From Litomosoides sigmodontis (Eukaryota > Nematoda > Chromadorea > Rhabditida > Onchocercidae), in assembly GCA_963070105.1 (NCBI GenBank), contig OY718808.1, positions 1,752,738 to 1,816,737 of the forward strand: a DNA stretch of 64,000 nucleotides, given 5' to 3'. The translations under genes were made by a program, and so were the position numbers. The notes beneath the pieces were generated by a model. It saw only the letters and a program-made list of their open reading frames with translations, ran no database searches and had not been told where the DNA came from. Of this stretch, positions 37,885 through 50,700 are shown one piece after another; position 1 is the first letter of the stretch; each line of letters begins with the position of its first letter.

Positions 37885-40800
37885 ATGATGCAGATAGCAC
37901 TGGGCACAGGCTTGACGCGATGGACTAGCAGCAAGTTGCGATTGACTAATTTACCATCTCGTCGTGGGCAACAAACGGCGGCACCGAAGAAAGTCGAGCT
38001 ATTTATCAATAACAAAAAAATACTTGTTGATCCGGGTACTACCATATTGCAGGTTTGTGCTGAAGTGTTCGCTTTGTCCCTATGTACTTATTTCGATATA
38101 CGCAAATAAATTCACAACTGGGTGTCACGTCATTGATGTCATTTTTTGACATACTGAGGTTGTATTGATAATTATATGTCGTAAATTTGTACCATTGAAT
38201 ATATGCTCATGTCCTATAAAACATAATTGCAGGCGGCGTCAATGCTTGGCATCGATATTCCTCGTTTCTGTTATCACGATCGTCTCTCCATAGCTGGCAA
38301 CTGTCGCATGTGTCTAGTAGAAGTGGAAAAACAGATTAAGGCAATAAAATTTTTATTCTTAAACTTAGATTACAAGTGAATGAAACTCAAGTTTTTCTTC
38401 GTTTTTGATTTCGATTCAAGTTTGGAAAAATATGAAATTTCGTTCACTTTTTTATTTTTATTGATCTTCGTCATTAATTTATAGCCGGTAGCATCGTGTG
38501 CCATGCCTGTTGCAAATGGTATGAAAGTACAAACTAACTCACCATTAGCAAAAAAGGCTCGCGAAGGAGTTATGGAATTCCTGCTTTTAAATCACCCGCT
38601 CGACTGCCCAATCTGTGATCAGGTATATTAATTAGGAGGAGTAAACTACTTGATAATTATTTGTTTATAATGAACCGAGAAACAAGCCTGAGATTCAATT
38701 TATCGCTCAGTGTGTTATTCCATACACTGTAACAAATCGGAAAAATACTTCTCACTTTTAAAGAGGTTGAACTTGATTCACAGCAAAAAAACTAATGTCT
38801 ACACTGGGTATCTGAATTTTTAATATTGTTAGGGTGGTGAATGTGATTTACAAGATCAATCAATGGGATTTGGCTCAGACAGAAGTCGTTTGGAAGTTAT
38901 GTATGATGGAAAAAGGTTTGTTAAGTGGCTACTATTTTTCAGATTTAAAAATTTATTTGCCTTAAAGGTTTCAACTAATGAAATTTTGAAATTTTTGTCA
39001 GAAATTACGTAGAGGGAATGAATTATTTCGAACACAGTTTTTGTTTGAAATAATTCATTGTTGTTCTGAACTTTTAGAGCAGTGGAAAACAAATACATCG
39101 GACCGTTAATTAAAACGGTGATGACGCGATGCATTCAATGTACTCGATGTGTTCGGTTTGCCAATGAAATAGCTGGCGTTGCAGATTTCGGTACAACTGG
39201 GCGTGGAAGTGATATGGAAGTTCGAACTTTTTCTTAAAGTTTAATGAGGCCATATTAGTTATTTGTCTTCTTTAATCCATTACGCATTCATTAAACTTAC
39301 TTTCTTGCTTTTGGCAGAAAATGTTGTATCCATCATTATATGTGCTTATCTGTTTTGTGTTATTTCGTTATTAAAAGTTATTTAAACGGGAAAAGGAAAC
39401 TTAAATGTACATTCCACAGTGATATGGTGGCTTTAAGTATGTAACTGATACATAAATTAGAAAATCTGGTGTTTAACTGAATTAATCATTTTCAGATTGG
39501 AACTTATGTTGAGAAGTTATTCGCTACTGAATTGTCTGGTAATGTTATTGATATTTGTCCAGTTGGTGCTCTTCTTAACAAACCATATAGGTACATGTTT
39601 TACCCATTTATTATGTAGCATATTAAATTATTTACATTACATTGTCGAAAATTTCGTGAATTTTTGCAGAAGTGAGGCTATTAATATGATAAATTTTTCA
39701 GCTTTACAGCAAGACCGTGGGAGTTGCGTAAAGTAGAAAGCGTCGACGTCATGGATGCCGTGGGCTCAAACATCGTGATTGCACATCGAACTGGCGAACT
39801 GTTTCGAATTACTCCAAAACTGTGTGAGGTAGAAAAAATCAAATAAGTATGGTTGTTTTATTAGGGAGGGTATTCTTTACTCATGTGATCTTCTAAACTC
39901 ATTGTCGCTTGTTTCTATCTATTTTTAGGACATTAATGAAGAATGGATAAGTGATAAAACACGTTTCGTGGTTGATGGTTTGAAAAGGCAGCGACTTGGA
40001 CAGCCAATGTTGAGGACTCAGCGTGGTTCTTTTGAGTAAGTTTGTATTTCTTTAAAAAGTATACACACGCAATTGTAGGCTGAAATTAAGCTGACTTTTG
40101 AAATATCCATCACCATATTTGCCTGATGAGGGAACACGTGCTTGATAAATTATAATATGCAGAGGAAATTAATGAAAGAAGATTTTCAGCTTGACAAATC
40201 TTTCTCAAATCGATTTGTTTGCAGGCCGTGCAGCTGGGAGGAAGCGCTTTTTGCTGTTGCATCAAAATTGCGCACTGCTTCACCGAATCATATTGCTGCA
40301 TTAGCAGGAGATCTGTGTGATATAGGTCTTTTTTGTTTATTGATAGAACTGTTACTTTTCAGTTTTTAAGTAGTAGAAGAATTCTAAACATTCATGAAAT
40401 CTGCTGCTTTAATAGCAATTTGGCTTTCGCGTACTTCTATGTCGTTTTTTTTTAATACGCATAATAAAAGTTTCAGAATCGATGATAGCTTTGAAAGATT
40501 TGATGAATCGGTTTGACAGCGAATTGGTTTGTACGGAAGAATCATTCCCAGACGGCAGTGGCGGAACAGATCTTCGGTAGCCCTTTAGAAATATATGACC
40601 AACAGTATGAACTATGATAAAATTAAGCTGAGAAAGTAACTCTTGTCAATTTGGGATTTAGATTTTACCATCAAGCACTCGATTTGACACTTTTGCAACA
40701 TATATCCCAAAATCCTTTACACGTTTGCTATATCAGTCGGGATATATAAAGTAGTCTCCAACTCTGACATTTTGTGACTAGCAAATCATTTTTTAAGGGC

Positions 40801-43767
40801 GATTGTTTCAGATGTAACTATCTCATGAATGATAAATTTATTGGAGTAGAAACGGCAGATGTTCTATTGTTAGTTGGTACGAATCCACGCTTTGAAGCCG
40901 CAATTTTCAATGCTCGTATACGGAAAAGGTATAACAGTAATTTGCTGCTAGATTGTTAAATTTATGAATTTCATTGGTGAAAGTTGTTTGTGTGCTTTTT
41001 TTCAGATTTAGCTTTATGCTTGAAATTTAATTCCTCAATGAGTGCCAGGTTTTAGACCAGGATTTTGTTATTTCCTTGCCTTGCGGAATTATTCCTATCT
41101 CTGCACATTTGGGTCACTGTTTAATGAATCAATGTGGGTATCCGTCTAAATATGTCTCAGTATGAAACTCCAATATGAAACTCGCATATTTCAGATGCCA
41201 TTAATTGAAATTTGCTAAAATATTATTGTTTAGCTTCCGATACACAGATATTGAGATTGGTGTTATTGGCGAAGAAGTTGATTTAAAATATGATTATGAA
41301 TATTTGGGTGATAATGGAAAAATTTTAGACGATATAATCAACGGTAAAAATGATTTCGCTAAGGTGAGTTTTGTCCTTTCGTTTTAATTGAAGAGCAAGG
41401 CTTGATTGTGTTGTATTGATGCTAACTTCAATTTACTTCCAAATATGTTTATTTAAGCGTTTGCAAGCAGCTAAACGACCAATGATTATTGTTGGCTCAG
41501 GCGCTTTGCAAGGAAAACATGGCGCTGCATTACTTGGAAAAATTCAAGTATTTGCTGAGAAATTACGGTCTAAGACTGGAAGAGGTGCAGGCATAATTTA
41601 ACCCACTGAGTTTTATTAAGTGTTAACCTCTCGAGCTTTGTTTAGTTTTTTTTCGTAGTGATTTCATTAGTTTGAAATTGAACTCCATCTATCGTTAAAC
41701 CTCGATATCATATTTCGTATTTTCTACATTCCGGACGAATGCTGTTTTTTACTTCATTGACTTTTAATACTGTAAAGGTTACGATCTATAAATCACTAGA
41801 AAATATCAGCTGAGTTAGAACTAGATATTTTATTGTTTTTTTAATTTTAGATGTAAAAGTAGTGAATATTTTGCAACGATATGCATCACAAGTTGGTGCT
41901 CTGGATATTGGTTATAAGGTGAATTTTTTTCATATTAATATAGCACATAGCGCAAGTAAAAATGAAAGTAAAATAGGCAATAATTCATAATATTTTCAAG
42001 ATCACTAGCATCCCATGCGATTTCACTACGTTCTTTACTGGATACAGTTTCAAACTGAATAAACAAATGTTCCCTTTGAAATAGCAGTAATTGACAGAAA
42101 TTTCTGTTTCGTACATCCTTAAATTCAAGAGCTTTGGTTGTTTAGGCTGGAGCTGAGTGGATCTTGAATTCTGCTAAAGATATTAAATTTTTGTATATGC
42201 TTGGTGCTGACAGTGGTCGTGTTAAAAGGAGTGATTTGGCCTCTGATGCTTTCGTTGTTTACCAAGGTTGGTGATTAATGAATGCTAAAGATAGTGCACT
42301 CTGCTGTTCTCATATAAAGTTAGAAACATTTTGAAATAAAGCAAGCTTCTGGGAAATAATTGAAAAGAGTTTTAAGGTCACCATGGTGACGTGGGAGTTG
42401 AATTGGCAAATTTGGTTTTGCCAGGCGCTGCTTACACGGAAAAGGATGCCACTTATGTTAATACCGAAGGCCGAGCGCAAAGGGTGGGTGATTATCACTT
42501 TTTTGAAGTCATAACTTTACGTGTTCTTGTTTTAGTAGTTGTTATAATTTGCATTTTACCCACGTTGAAAATACGCAGGAACAGTTTTTTCGCACAAATA
42601 GTGGCATTAAAAGAAATCGATGATGGAATCTAAAATAATAATGTAGTTCACTGCAATAGAAGCAGATCGATTTAATGTCAATTTTGTTCTATTGTTTTAT
42701 AATTGATATATGAGCCCTTGATTTATTCATTTCATGCGAGTCTTTTTTTGAAGCAGTATATTATGCACATGTAAGAAAATAGCTTTTTTTTGTCTTAAAA
42801 GTTTTGAAAAATGAAGTTGCGGTTTTGAAAGCTTTTTATTCAAAACCTTGGGTAACGTTCATATCTTTACGACTTATGAATTAATTCATTACGTGACAAA
42901 CTCCTTGTTACTTAAGCCAATAATTGAAGGACTTTGAGAAGCATTCAGCGAATGGCAAAATTGTTTGACTTTCCTTTTTATAACAGCTCCGATTTTATAG
43001 GCTTATGCTGCAATAACTGTCCCAGGTGATGCGAGGATAGATTGGAAAATAATAAGAGCTGTTAGCGAAGTGGCCGGACGATCTTTACCTTACAATGATC
43101 TTGACCAGATGAGAAGTCGAATGGCTGAGGTTAGTGTTTTGATTTAATAGTAATTCAGAATTTTATCGTGGATTTCTTTCATCGCTCATGTTTTGATTAA
43201 TGATGTGAAAGTTCCAGATTGCTCCTCACCTGGTACGCTGTGGCAGTGTCGAAGAATGTTCATTTCAAGAACAAGCGGCTATGTTAGCGGAGGTGGTTTT
43301 TTGACTTTTTTGTTTTTGTAATATTTATGTTAATACAAATGTCTTCCTTCTTCACTCTGCTTCTTCCAAGAGTTAGAGATAACTGATGAATTTAAGAGTG
43401 AATTAAGGGCACAATTAAACCCTTTAATGATTTAGTAACTTGGTACTAATTTTCTACAAATACTAATTTCTGATATCTGTATTGCTGAATGTAAGAAAAG
43501 ATTTCAGTGATTTTCACAAAGATGATTAAAAATCATTATTAATGAGCTTGAAAACGTAAGGCTTGGCTAGATATTTCAAATTACATCTGAAAATTTCAGT
43601 CAGGGAATATAGATATCGCGCTGAAACCACAACTGCGTGAATTGGGTGATTTTTGGATGACGAATTCAATATCGCGTGCTTCGAAGACTATGGCTGAATG
43701 TGTTCGTGCATGTCAACGTTACAAACAAGATCCTTATACGGAAGAAAATAGATCTCTTTGTCTGTGA
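37885..43767 (+). CDS. nuo-5: NADH-ubiquinone oxidoreductase 75 kDa subunit (NDUFS1), 19 exons
   Basis: The largest iron-sulfur subunit of mitochondrial complex I; it carries clusters N1b, N4 and N5 on the electron path from NADH. Exons, plus strand: 37885-38052, 38233-38340, 38485-38622, 38833-38915, 39078-39219, 39496-39590, 39702-39828, 39929-40035, 40225-40325, 40477-40576, 40812-40928, 41234-41363, 41458-41584, 41851-41918, 42146-42266, 42377-42483, 43001-43129, 43218-43292, 43600-43767. They total 2211 nt (736 aa; human 727) with all phases closing. The first ~30 residues are basic and hydroxylated, as for a mitochondrial targeting peptide. Cluster ligands are visible in [17 protein letters not shown] (N1b), [14 protein letters not shown] (N5), and [10 protein letters not shown] with CPVGAL (N4). 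Intron 2 appears to begin with GC (38341). The C-terminus differs from vertebrates, as expected for a variable tail. Confidence 0.97.
39017..39059. repeat. short hairpin in NDUFS1 intron 4
   Basis: Arms AATGAATTATTTCGAAC (39017-39033) and GTTTGAAATAATTCATT (39043-39059) are reverse-complementary except for one G-T type mismatch, around a 9-base loop. It lies 18 bases before the acceptor of exon 5, so it could present that splice site in a folded transcript. Confidence 0.7.
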
Positions 43768-44739
43768 TGTCACCTTAACTTACTACTTTTTGGTAAGGAA
43801 AGCAAAGGTCGTGACCTTTTTGGTTTTGCACCGGTCGGCATTTATGTAAGCGTATATATAATTTTCATAATAGGTGTTACGGAATTGTAGTTTTAATGTA
43901 TAAAGCTCTATATTTTGTTGCACTGCCAAAGAAATATTACAGTATCCCTATTGAGTTCTTCATATGTAAGTGGCTTGTGATATTTCCTGCACTAACGGAA
44001 TCTTACTTTTATTCAGACAAATCACCTGTTATACACTAATGACACATACTCTGTAGTGTGTTCTAAATAAATTCTAAAATTTGCTGGGAGTTTTTTCCTT
44101 CATGTTGAAAAATTTTTTAATCGGAAACATCTTGCGTTCGTTATTAACTTTAGTAATCAACCAGTATACCAGAAAGAAAGTCACAAATTATTATTATGCT
44201 AATGATCATCTAATAAATGATGAACTGGAAGTACTATCATTGTGTGAAACAGCTGTTAAAATTTTGACGAAACAAATTATCCAGTGGCATATTATTTAAT
44301 ATGCACTAGTTTGGTATCTACCTGATAATATCGATGTTCTTATCACTTTGTGATAGCACTCATCTGCACATTCTGATCACAGAGTGCAATAACACTGAGT
44401 TAGCATTCTGGACACTACAACCAGAACTAAAAGTAAGCAGTATTTTTGGCAGTAACTCAATAATATCAGTGAAAATGCTATACAGTTGATGTCATCAGTG
44501 GATGAGCACTACAAGTTTGAAGAAGTGACTTCGGAAAAACTATCGACGATGAAATGAATCGGTGAGAGTGATTTGTGTTATGGAAACCATGAAGTGTTTA
44601 TCATCCAATCAATGAAAAAAAAAGTGTCAATGAGCTTGCAATACTATCATAATGATGATATAAAAAGATTAAAATTTCATTCCGTTTTTTTTTTCTCTCC
44701 AAATTTAATTTCACCCATTTCACACACTCTATTTCAAAT
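43768..44739. other. convergent 3' intergenic region
   Basis: NDUFS1 (plus) and the TRPV gene (minus) end toward each other here. Apart from the poly(A) signal at 44066 I see nothing supportable; the 72-codon frame at 44081-44299 lies past that signal and is unrecognised. Confidence 0.5.
44066..44071 (+). terminator. AATAAA poly(A) signal of NDUFS1
   Basis: A canonical AATAAA about 300 bases after the NDUFS1 stop codon. Confidence 0.45.
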
Positions 44740-47700
44740 TTAATCTCCTAAAGCCTTCATTCGTCTCTTCAACAATGCCCGTTTCTTCTCTCTCATCCGC
44801 TGCTCCTGCATCTCACGCGGTTTTTCCATTTTTGAGAGTGATTCACGCTGAAATTTTCCATTGCTTTTGTGAAATTCAAATAATTCTCATCACATTCATT
44901 TCATTTCATTCTTTGTACAACAAAAATGCCGAAACGAAGCTTTCCCATTTCAATTCACATCATAAAGCGTTAGTGGAGCAGATATTAGATATTAGTTTAC
45001 TTACTTAGTTTATTAGTTTTTCAGTTTATTTAGATTTATTAGTTTTACTTAGTTTATTTTCACATATTAGTTTATTAGATACTAGGAGATATTAGTTTAC
45101 TGCAACTTCTTCTTCTTTCCTTTTTATTCTACTCCGATTTATGAATTGGAAAAAAAAGAATTTGAATCGAGGTTTATTGTTTAATTAATAAATTGCTTAA
45201 ATGCTAACTGTTGTTTTTCGCACAACGACAAATGCGCGCTCTCGTTTATTTGTACCAATTGGTCGTGAATATTTCAGTAATGCATTAAGGCGAGCTTTTG
45301 GATTCAGTGAAAATTCCAACATAAGAATCACTTGTGCCCACTTTTTTTTATTTAAAAATATAGAAATTAGTAATGATTGAAGAATCTTTCGGAAAAAATT
45401 CATTATTAATTTATTTTCTTGAAGGAAAAAAAAAACGGAAATGTGAAATTATCGTATGAATGAACCTGACGTTTCCACTCAGTTTGTGTTCCGGAAATCA
45501 AATCGTATGTTCTACCCATCATTGCTATCAGTAAATTAAGTTGCATAACACTTACAAATAATTCATAGACAACAAACATTGCCTGAAAAAAAAGTAGGTT
45601 TAAAATTCTCTCGATGATTAAATCATGCTAGTAACGATCCAACGATCATTTCCATTTCTATGCTTTGCAATTTTTGCATCTCATTGAAATTACAAAAAAT
45701 TCAAAAAATATTGCTAAGACTTTACGAGATCTTTTGCAATTTATGCAGCGCAATTCAATAAGATCTTTTTTTTTTTAAAGTAAACAACGGACAATCAAAT
45801 CAATCCTTGCAATTACGACATTGTGACGAATTCATGAAAATCTTTTTAAAGTTTCACTAAACTTCACACTTTAATTCTAATCTAATGCCCATGTCACACA
45901 TTCGTTCATTCAATTATTTCCACGTTATTTTATTTTATTAATTTCAATTTCAATTTTTTGCAAATTATTTACCTTTATCATTCATTTCAATTTTTATCTG
46001 AAGTTTTGGCAAAAAAAAAATAATTTACCAACCTTGCCAATATAGACCATCATTGTTTTGTCACACAATACGACCATTTTACGATAAAAAACCATGAATT
46101 CACCAATTGTCATAATAAATATTCTCATGACCGCTTCCATTGGATGATTCATAATATCGGTGGTTTGATTTGATAAAGTGATATTTTGAAATTCAGCTTG
46201 CTGACGATTACACGACATGAAGATAATGTAAAATGCTGGAAACAACAACTAAGCTGCGAGATTATGAAGAAGAAAATCGATATTTTCATCGGAAATACTA
46301 AACGGAAATTTTTCATTGCTATACTTAATTTTAAATTAAAACAGAATAATTGAAATGCTAGCTAATCAATTATAGAACAAAAGAATGGAGCGAAGGAATG
46401 GTAATGATATTTGGCAAAATGAAATTATTGCATTAGCAAAAATTTGAAAAGAAAATGGCTTTTGTTTTAAACAACAACAAAATGCAGTTGACTAATAGTG
46501 AAATTATTATTTTTGAAATGTTTTTAAAAAAAGCGAAAAAGAAGAAAAGCTTATGGTGAACGAGCGAGCTAATGCGGTTAAACGGACGTACGTACGTACA
46601 TTGAGAAAAGCCGATTAAAAAAATTGCATAGATGAGGAAAAATCGGCTTAAATCTCGTGATAAGATTGTGTATATCATCAAGACGAATGGTCCAATAAAT
46701 TTTACGGCTCTAAAAATTTTTAATTTGAAGAAAAAAACTCTTTGAATTCGTTGAATTTGTAGTTATGATCTTCAGACTAACGGTTTTTATTTTTGGTAGT
46801 CATTTAATAAATTGAATTAAAATCGAGCAGCATTTTTCAACCCTTAGGTTATTCATTTTACATTTTTATCACTTTACTTATAAGCGACCGTAATTGATAA
46901 TCGTATTAATCCAATGATGAAAAAAATAAATAGTTTAGAATTTTTCATTTATGATGCTGCTTTACATGTAGTTTTTTTTGATAATTAGAATTAATAAATT
47001 TATTGCAAATAAGTAAATTAAAATTGCTATTGAGGAACAAAATTTTCAACGAAAAATTTTAGCATTTTCATCAATTTTAATTAATTATTGGAAGAAAAAG
47101 GTAGAAATGAGTACCTGGAGTAGAACAAAAAGTGTACGCTAATTAGCAGTACTGCAAGCAGGGAGAGCGCATTGTCAAAGAAGAGTAGTGTTGGGGTGAC
47201 GGAACACATCAAACGAAACGGTATTATCAGCAGAATTAGTATAAATGATATTTTGTATGCGACCTTTGCTGGGAACGATTTCTAAGGAAACAAAAATTAC
47301 AAGATAATTTTTACATTAAGTAATAAATTACCAATTAATCCATTAACATTAAGTAATAAATTACCAATTAATCCACTACTCAACGAATTACTTCCTAATT
47401 AATCAATGTAAGTTTTATTATATCACACACACAAAAAAAAAATCTCATTTTTATTGCAACACAAAGCAGTAATGGAACTAAAGCATCGAATTGATTTACT
47501 TAATTTATAAAAGAAATGTATTGTTGCAATTGTTATTGTTAATGATAAATGATGATGAAGCTACCCTACCAGAATTCGCCACCACCGCTTGCGTCCTGTA
47601 CTACGAATGTCCATCACATCGTCGACAATTTGAAATATGGTCATTACAAGGACTGCAAGTTCGGCTGCTAAACGAAGCTGAAAAAAGCGGCGAGAAATTT

Positions 47701-50700
47701 TGATATTAATCAGTGCTGCAAATTCTATTAGCTAATAAATTAGCTTATACATTTCGCATTTGATGCTCATTTTCAAAAAAAAAACAACAAGAAATTGAAA
47801 AGAAAACTGGACACATACATTTTGTTGCCAACCTTTTCCAAAGTACCACCAATGATGACACGAATATTTATCAGATAATAATTCCCCTATTCAAATATTT
47901 TCATTTATTATACAAATTGATAAGATTGCAGAGAGAGAGAGAGACAGATAGGGAGAGAGAAAAAGAAAGGGGAGTGATAACCTCATTTAATTAATTAAAT
48001 TAAAATTTAAAATTTCCCAACATTTAATTGAAGTATTTTCAGCGTCACAATGAACACTAAATACGGTTAGGAGAGGAATTAAGCTCTAATTTAACTTTTA
48101 ATTTGATTGGCTACTAATTTATGAATAAAATTAAATATTACTTGTGAGAAAAAAAAAAGAGTGCTCACATAACATTTCGAAGTATGTGTGATTGGTTTCC
48201 ATTAAATTAATTGCCTCAATGGAAGGCGGTGTTGTTTTATCGCAATTACTTTCACTAAATGATGAGGTTCCGTTATCGTAAATGTAAATACCGTCCAAAT
48301 AATTTGCAGTAAAGGACTGTAATTTATGACTTTTGATTTTACTGATTCCTAATTTATGAATAAAATTAAATATTACTTGTGAGAATTGAAAAAATACTGC
48401 GACTGTCATTGCATTTCATAGTAACGATAATTACTTTTTGTAATAAAATCTATGATATTTTTTGTTATTAAATTCTCACACTCATAGTTTTTTTTTTAAT
48501 TTAAAATATGAATTAATATAATAAATGGCAAGCGAGCGGTTAGTTAAAACGATTGTTAAATTCACTTAAATATCACGTTTTTATTTTAATAGAATTAATT
48601 TTAATTCATTCAGTCGCCCAACAGTTAAGCATTAAAGCGCATAATTCATTTCTTTTTTAAGCAAAAAGCGAACGATACCCAAATGCATGACGTAAATGGT
48701 CGACACATAAATGCGGTAAAAGTGCAAATGTAAAAGAACAGGTAGCAACCAAATGATACTGCAAGCCTGAAAACACAACTACATTTTCAGGTTGTCAAAA
48801 ATATTTTCAATATCCAGAAATTTCCATGTCATCCGATTGAAGGGATTGATTATCTGCTTAATAATAAGTCAACATTTCAATTAATTCATTCAATTAAATA
48901 CTTAGTTTTTTCAATTTGAATTTGACGAAGTTTCAACCGAAATTTCAATTAATCAAAAGGTAATATAGGCGAACAAGCAGCGCACTTTCTCTTTGCTCTC
49001 TTCCGCTCATCTCTTATCTGTTATTTATTTCCCACAAATAAACATAAATTGTTTCTTTTTCGCTAACCGTTTTCGTCCAAATGATTCCCATTTCACCTGC
49101 AAGAGGTCACCCAATAAGCCATCGAGGAGTTGTAGATGTTTTGTTGTTTCCTAAATGAAATTTTACGAACACATTTCCTATCAAAGCTTATCAGTGCTGC
49201 AACAGTGATAAGTTCGCGCAATTTAAACTCTCAAAAATGCAAATGCGACAAGTATTACACCGTAAACGATCAATGAAAGAGCGCTTTCGTCATTAAGTTC
49301 ACCGGTTTCCTGATTGATAGTGTCCAGTTCCGCAAGCGGATAGGCATGACTACTTGCGTCACCGTACTTCCAAATTACGTTCGCTTCTAATTTCAAAATT
49401 TGCTCAAACATCTGCAATCATCACGTTGCTCACTACATCTCCTATCATCCACTGAATGCATTAAATTTGAAGCTATAGCTCAGCGTAGAACTAAAATGTT
49501 AAATTTGAATAGAATTGATTGATTAGATTGTGATCGTTGAAATGAGAGAAGGTAATTAAAATATAATAGCTTAAAGTGTTTCAAATAAACTTTCATCATT
49601 TTTCGAACTGCTCCACATCACTTACTTCTTTTTTTGCCAAATGAGCTGCTAATGTTAGCGGCGTTAAATTCCGCTTATTCATCATTTGCAATTTAGCACC
49701 TGTATCGTAGCACAATTTTAACATTTCCTAAAACTACCTCACTCATACCGTTCCTTTCTATGCTCCTTTCGTTACTTCAAAATTCTTAAAGTTTCCAAAA
49801 AAATAAAAAAGTGATTTGAAAAAAAAAATGAAGAAGCATAAGTGATTAGCAAAAAGTATTGATTGGTGAAAAATGATAGATTAAATTTTTAGGACGAAAA
49901 GAGTATTTTTGCAATTCAAAATACTTAATTAGCGAAATGCGTAAATGAAGGTGGGAAATTAGCACTTACAGATCGTTCATGAATCACAGCCAGATGGAGT
50001 ACTGTATTGCCATTTGTATCTTTTCGATTTGGATCAGCACGTTTTGCAATTAAAATACGGTAGCAATCAATTTGATTAATGCATGCAGCAAATGATAAGG
50101 GATATTCGCCGAAATACATTCGACTGCAAATTTGAAGCGCACATTCGTGCTAACTTCCAAAACTTGCATTTTAAATTTACCGAAACTTTTCATAATTAGC
50201 TTATTTTCAATTAAATTTCAAATATCAATTACCAATTACTTCTCATCAAATAGCAATTATCAACAAACATTAAGCACCAAATATTATCCCAGATATTAGT
50301 AAAATTTTAAATGCTTATTTACCTAGACTTAAGCGTATCAAAACACAAGCATTGGGCGCAAATGTCCATGCTGCTGATCATTTTGGTCATGCAGTGCGGT
50401 AAAGTAGTACTAGGCGAAGATAATTGTGGCAAATGCGTTAGAGTATTTTAGCTGTTAAAATTAAGCACGGAAAGAAGCTTAACTCACTCACCCATTGTAG
50501 GAGGTTTTCAAACTCAATTCCACGTACTCGTGCTCCAGCGAATCGGTACGACTGCCTTTCTGATCATCGGGACAGAAAAATGCTCCGTAGCACCGCTGAT
50601 TGATATCAGCGCCATTTTGCAGCAGAAAGAGTACCATGGCAGGATCCTCGTTGATGATTGCTTGATGTAAGGGTGAGAGACCTGAAAAAGGATGAAAATT

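Noticed and set aside
45197..45403. TRPV ending at the TAA at 45197
   Set aside because: A phase-perfect donor just before it and a clearly coding basic exon at 44740-44847 give a better C-terminus.
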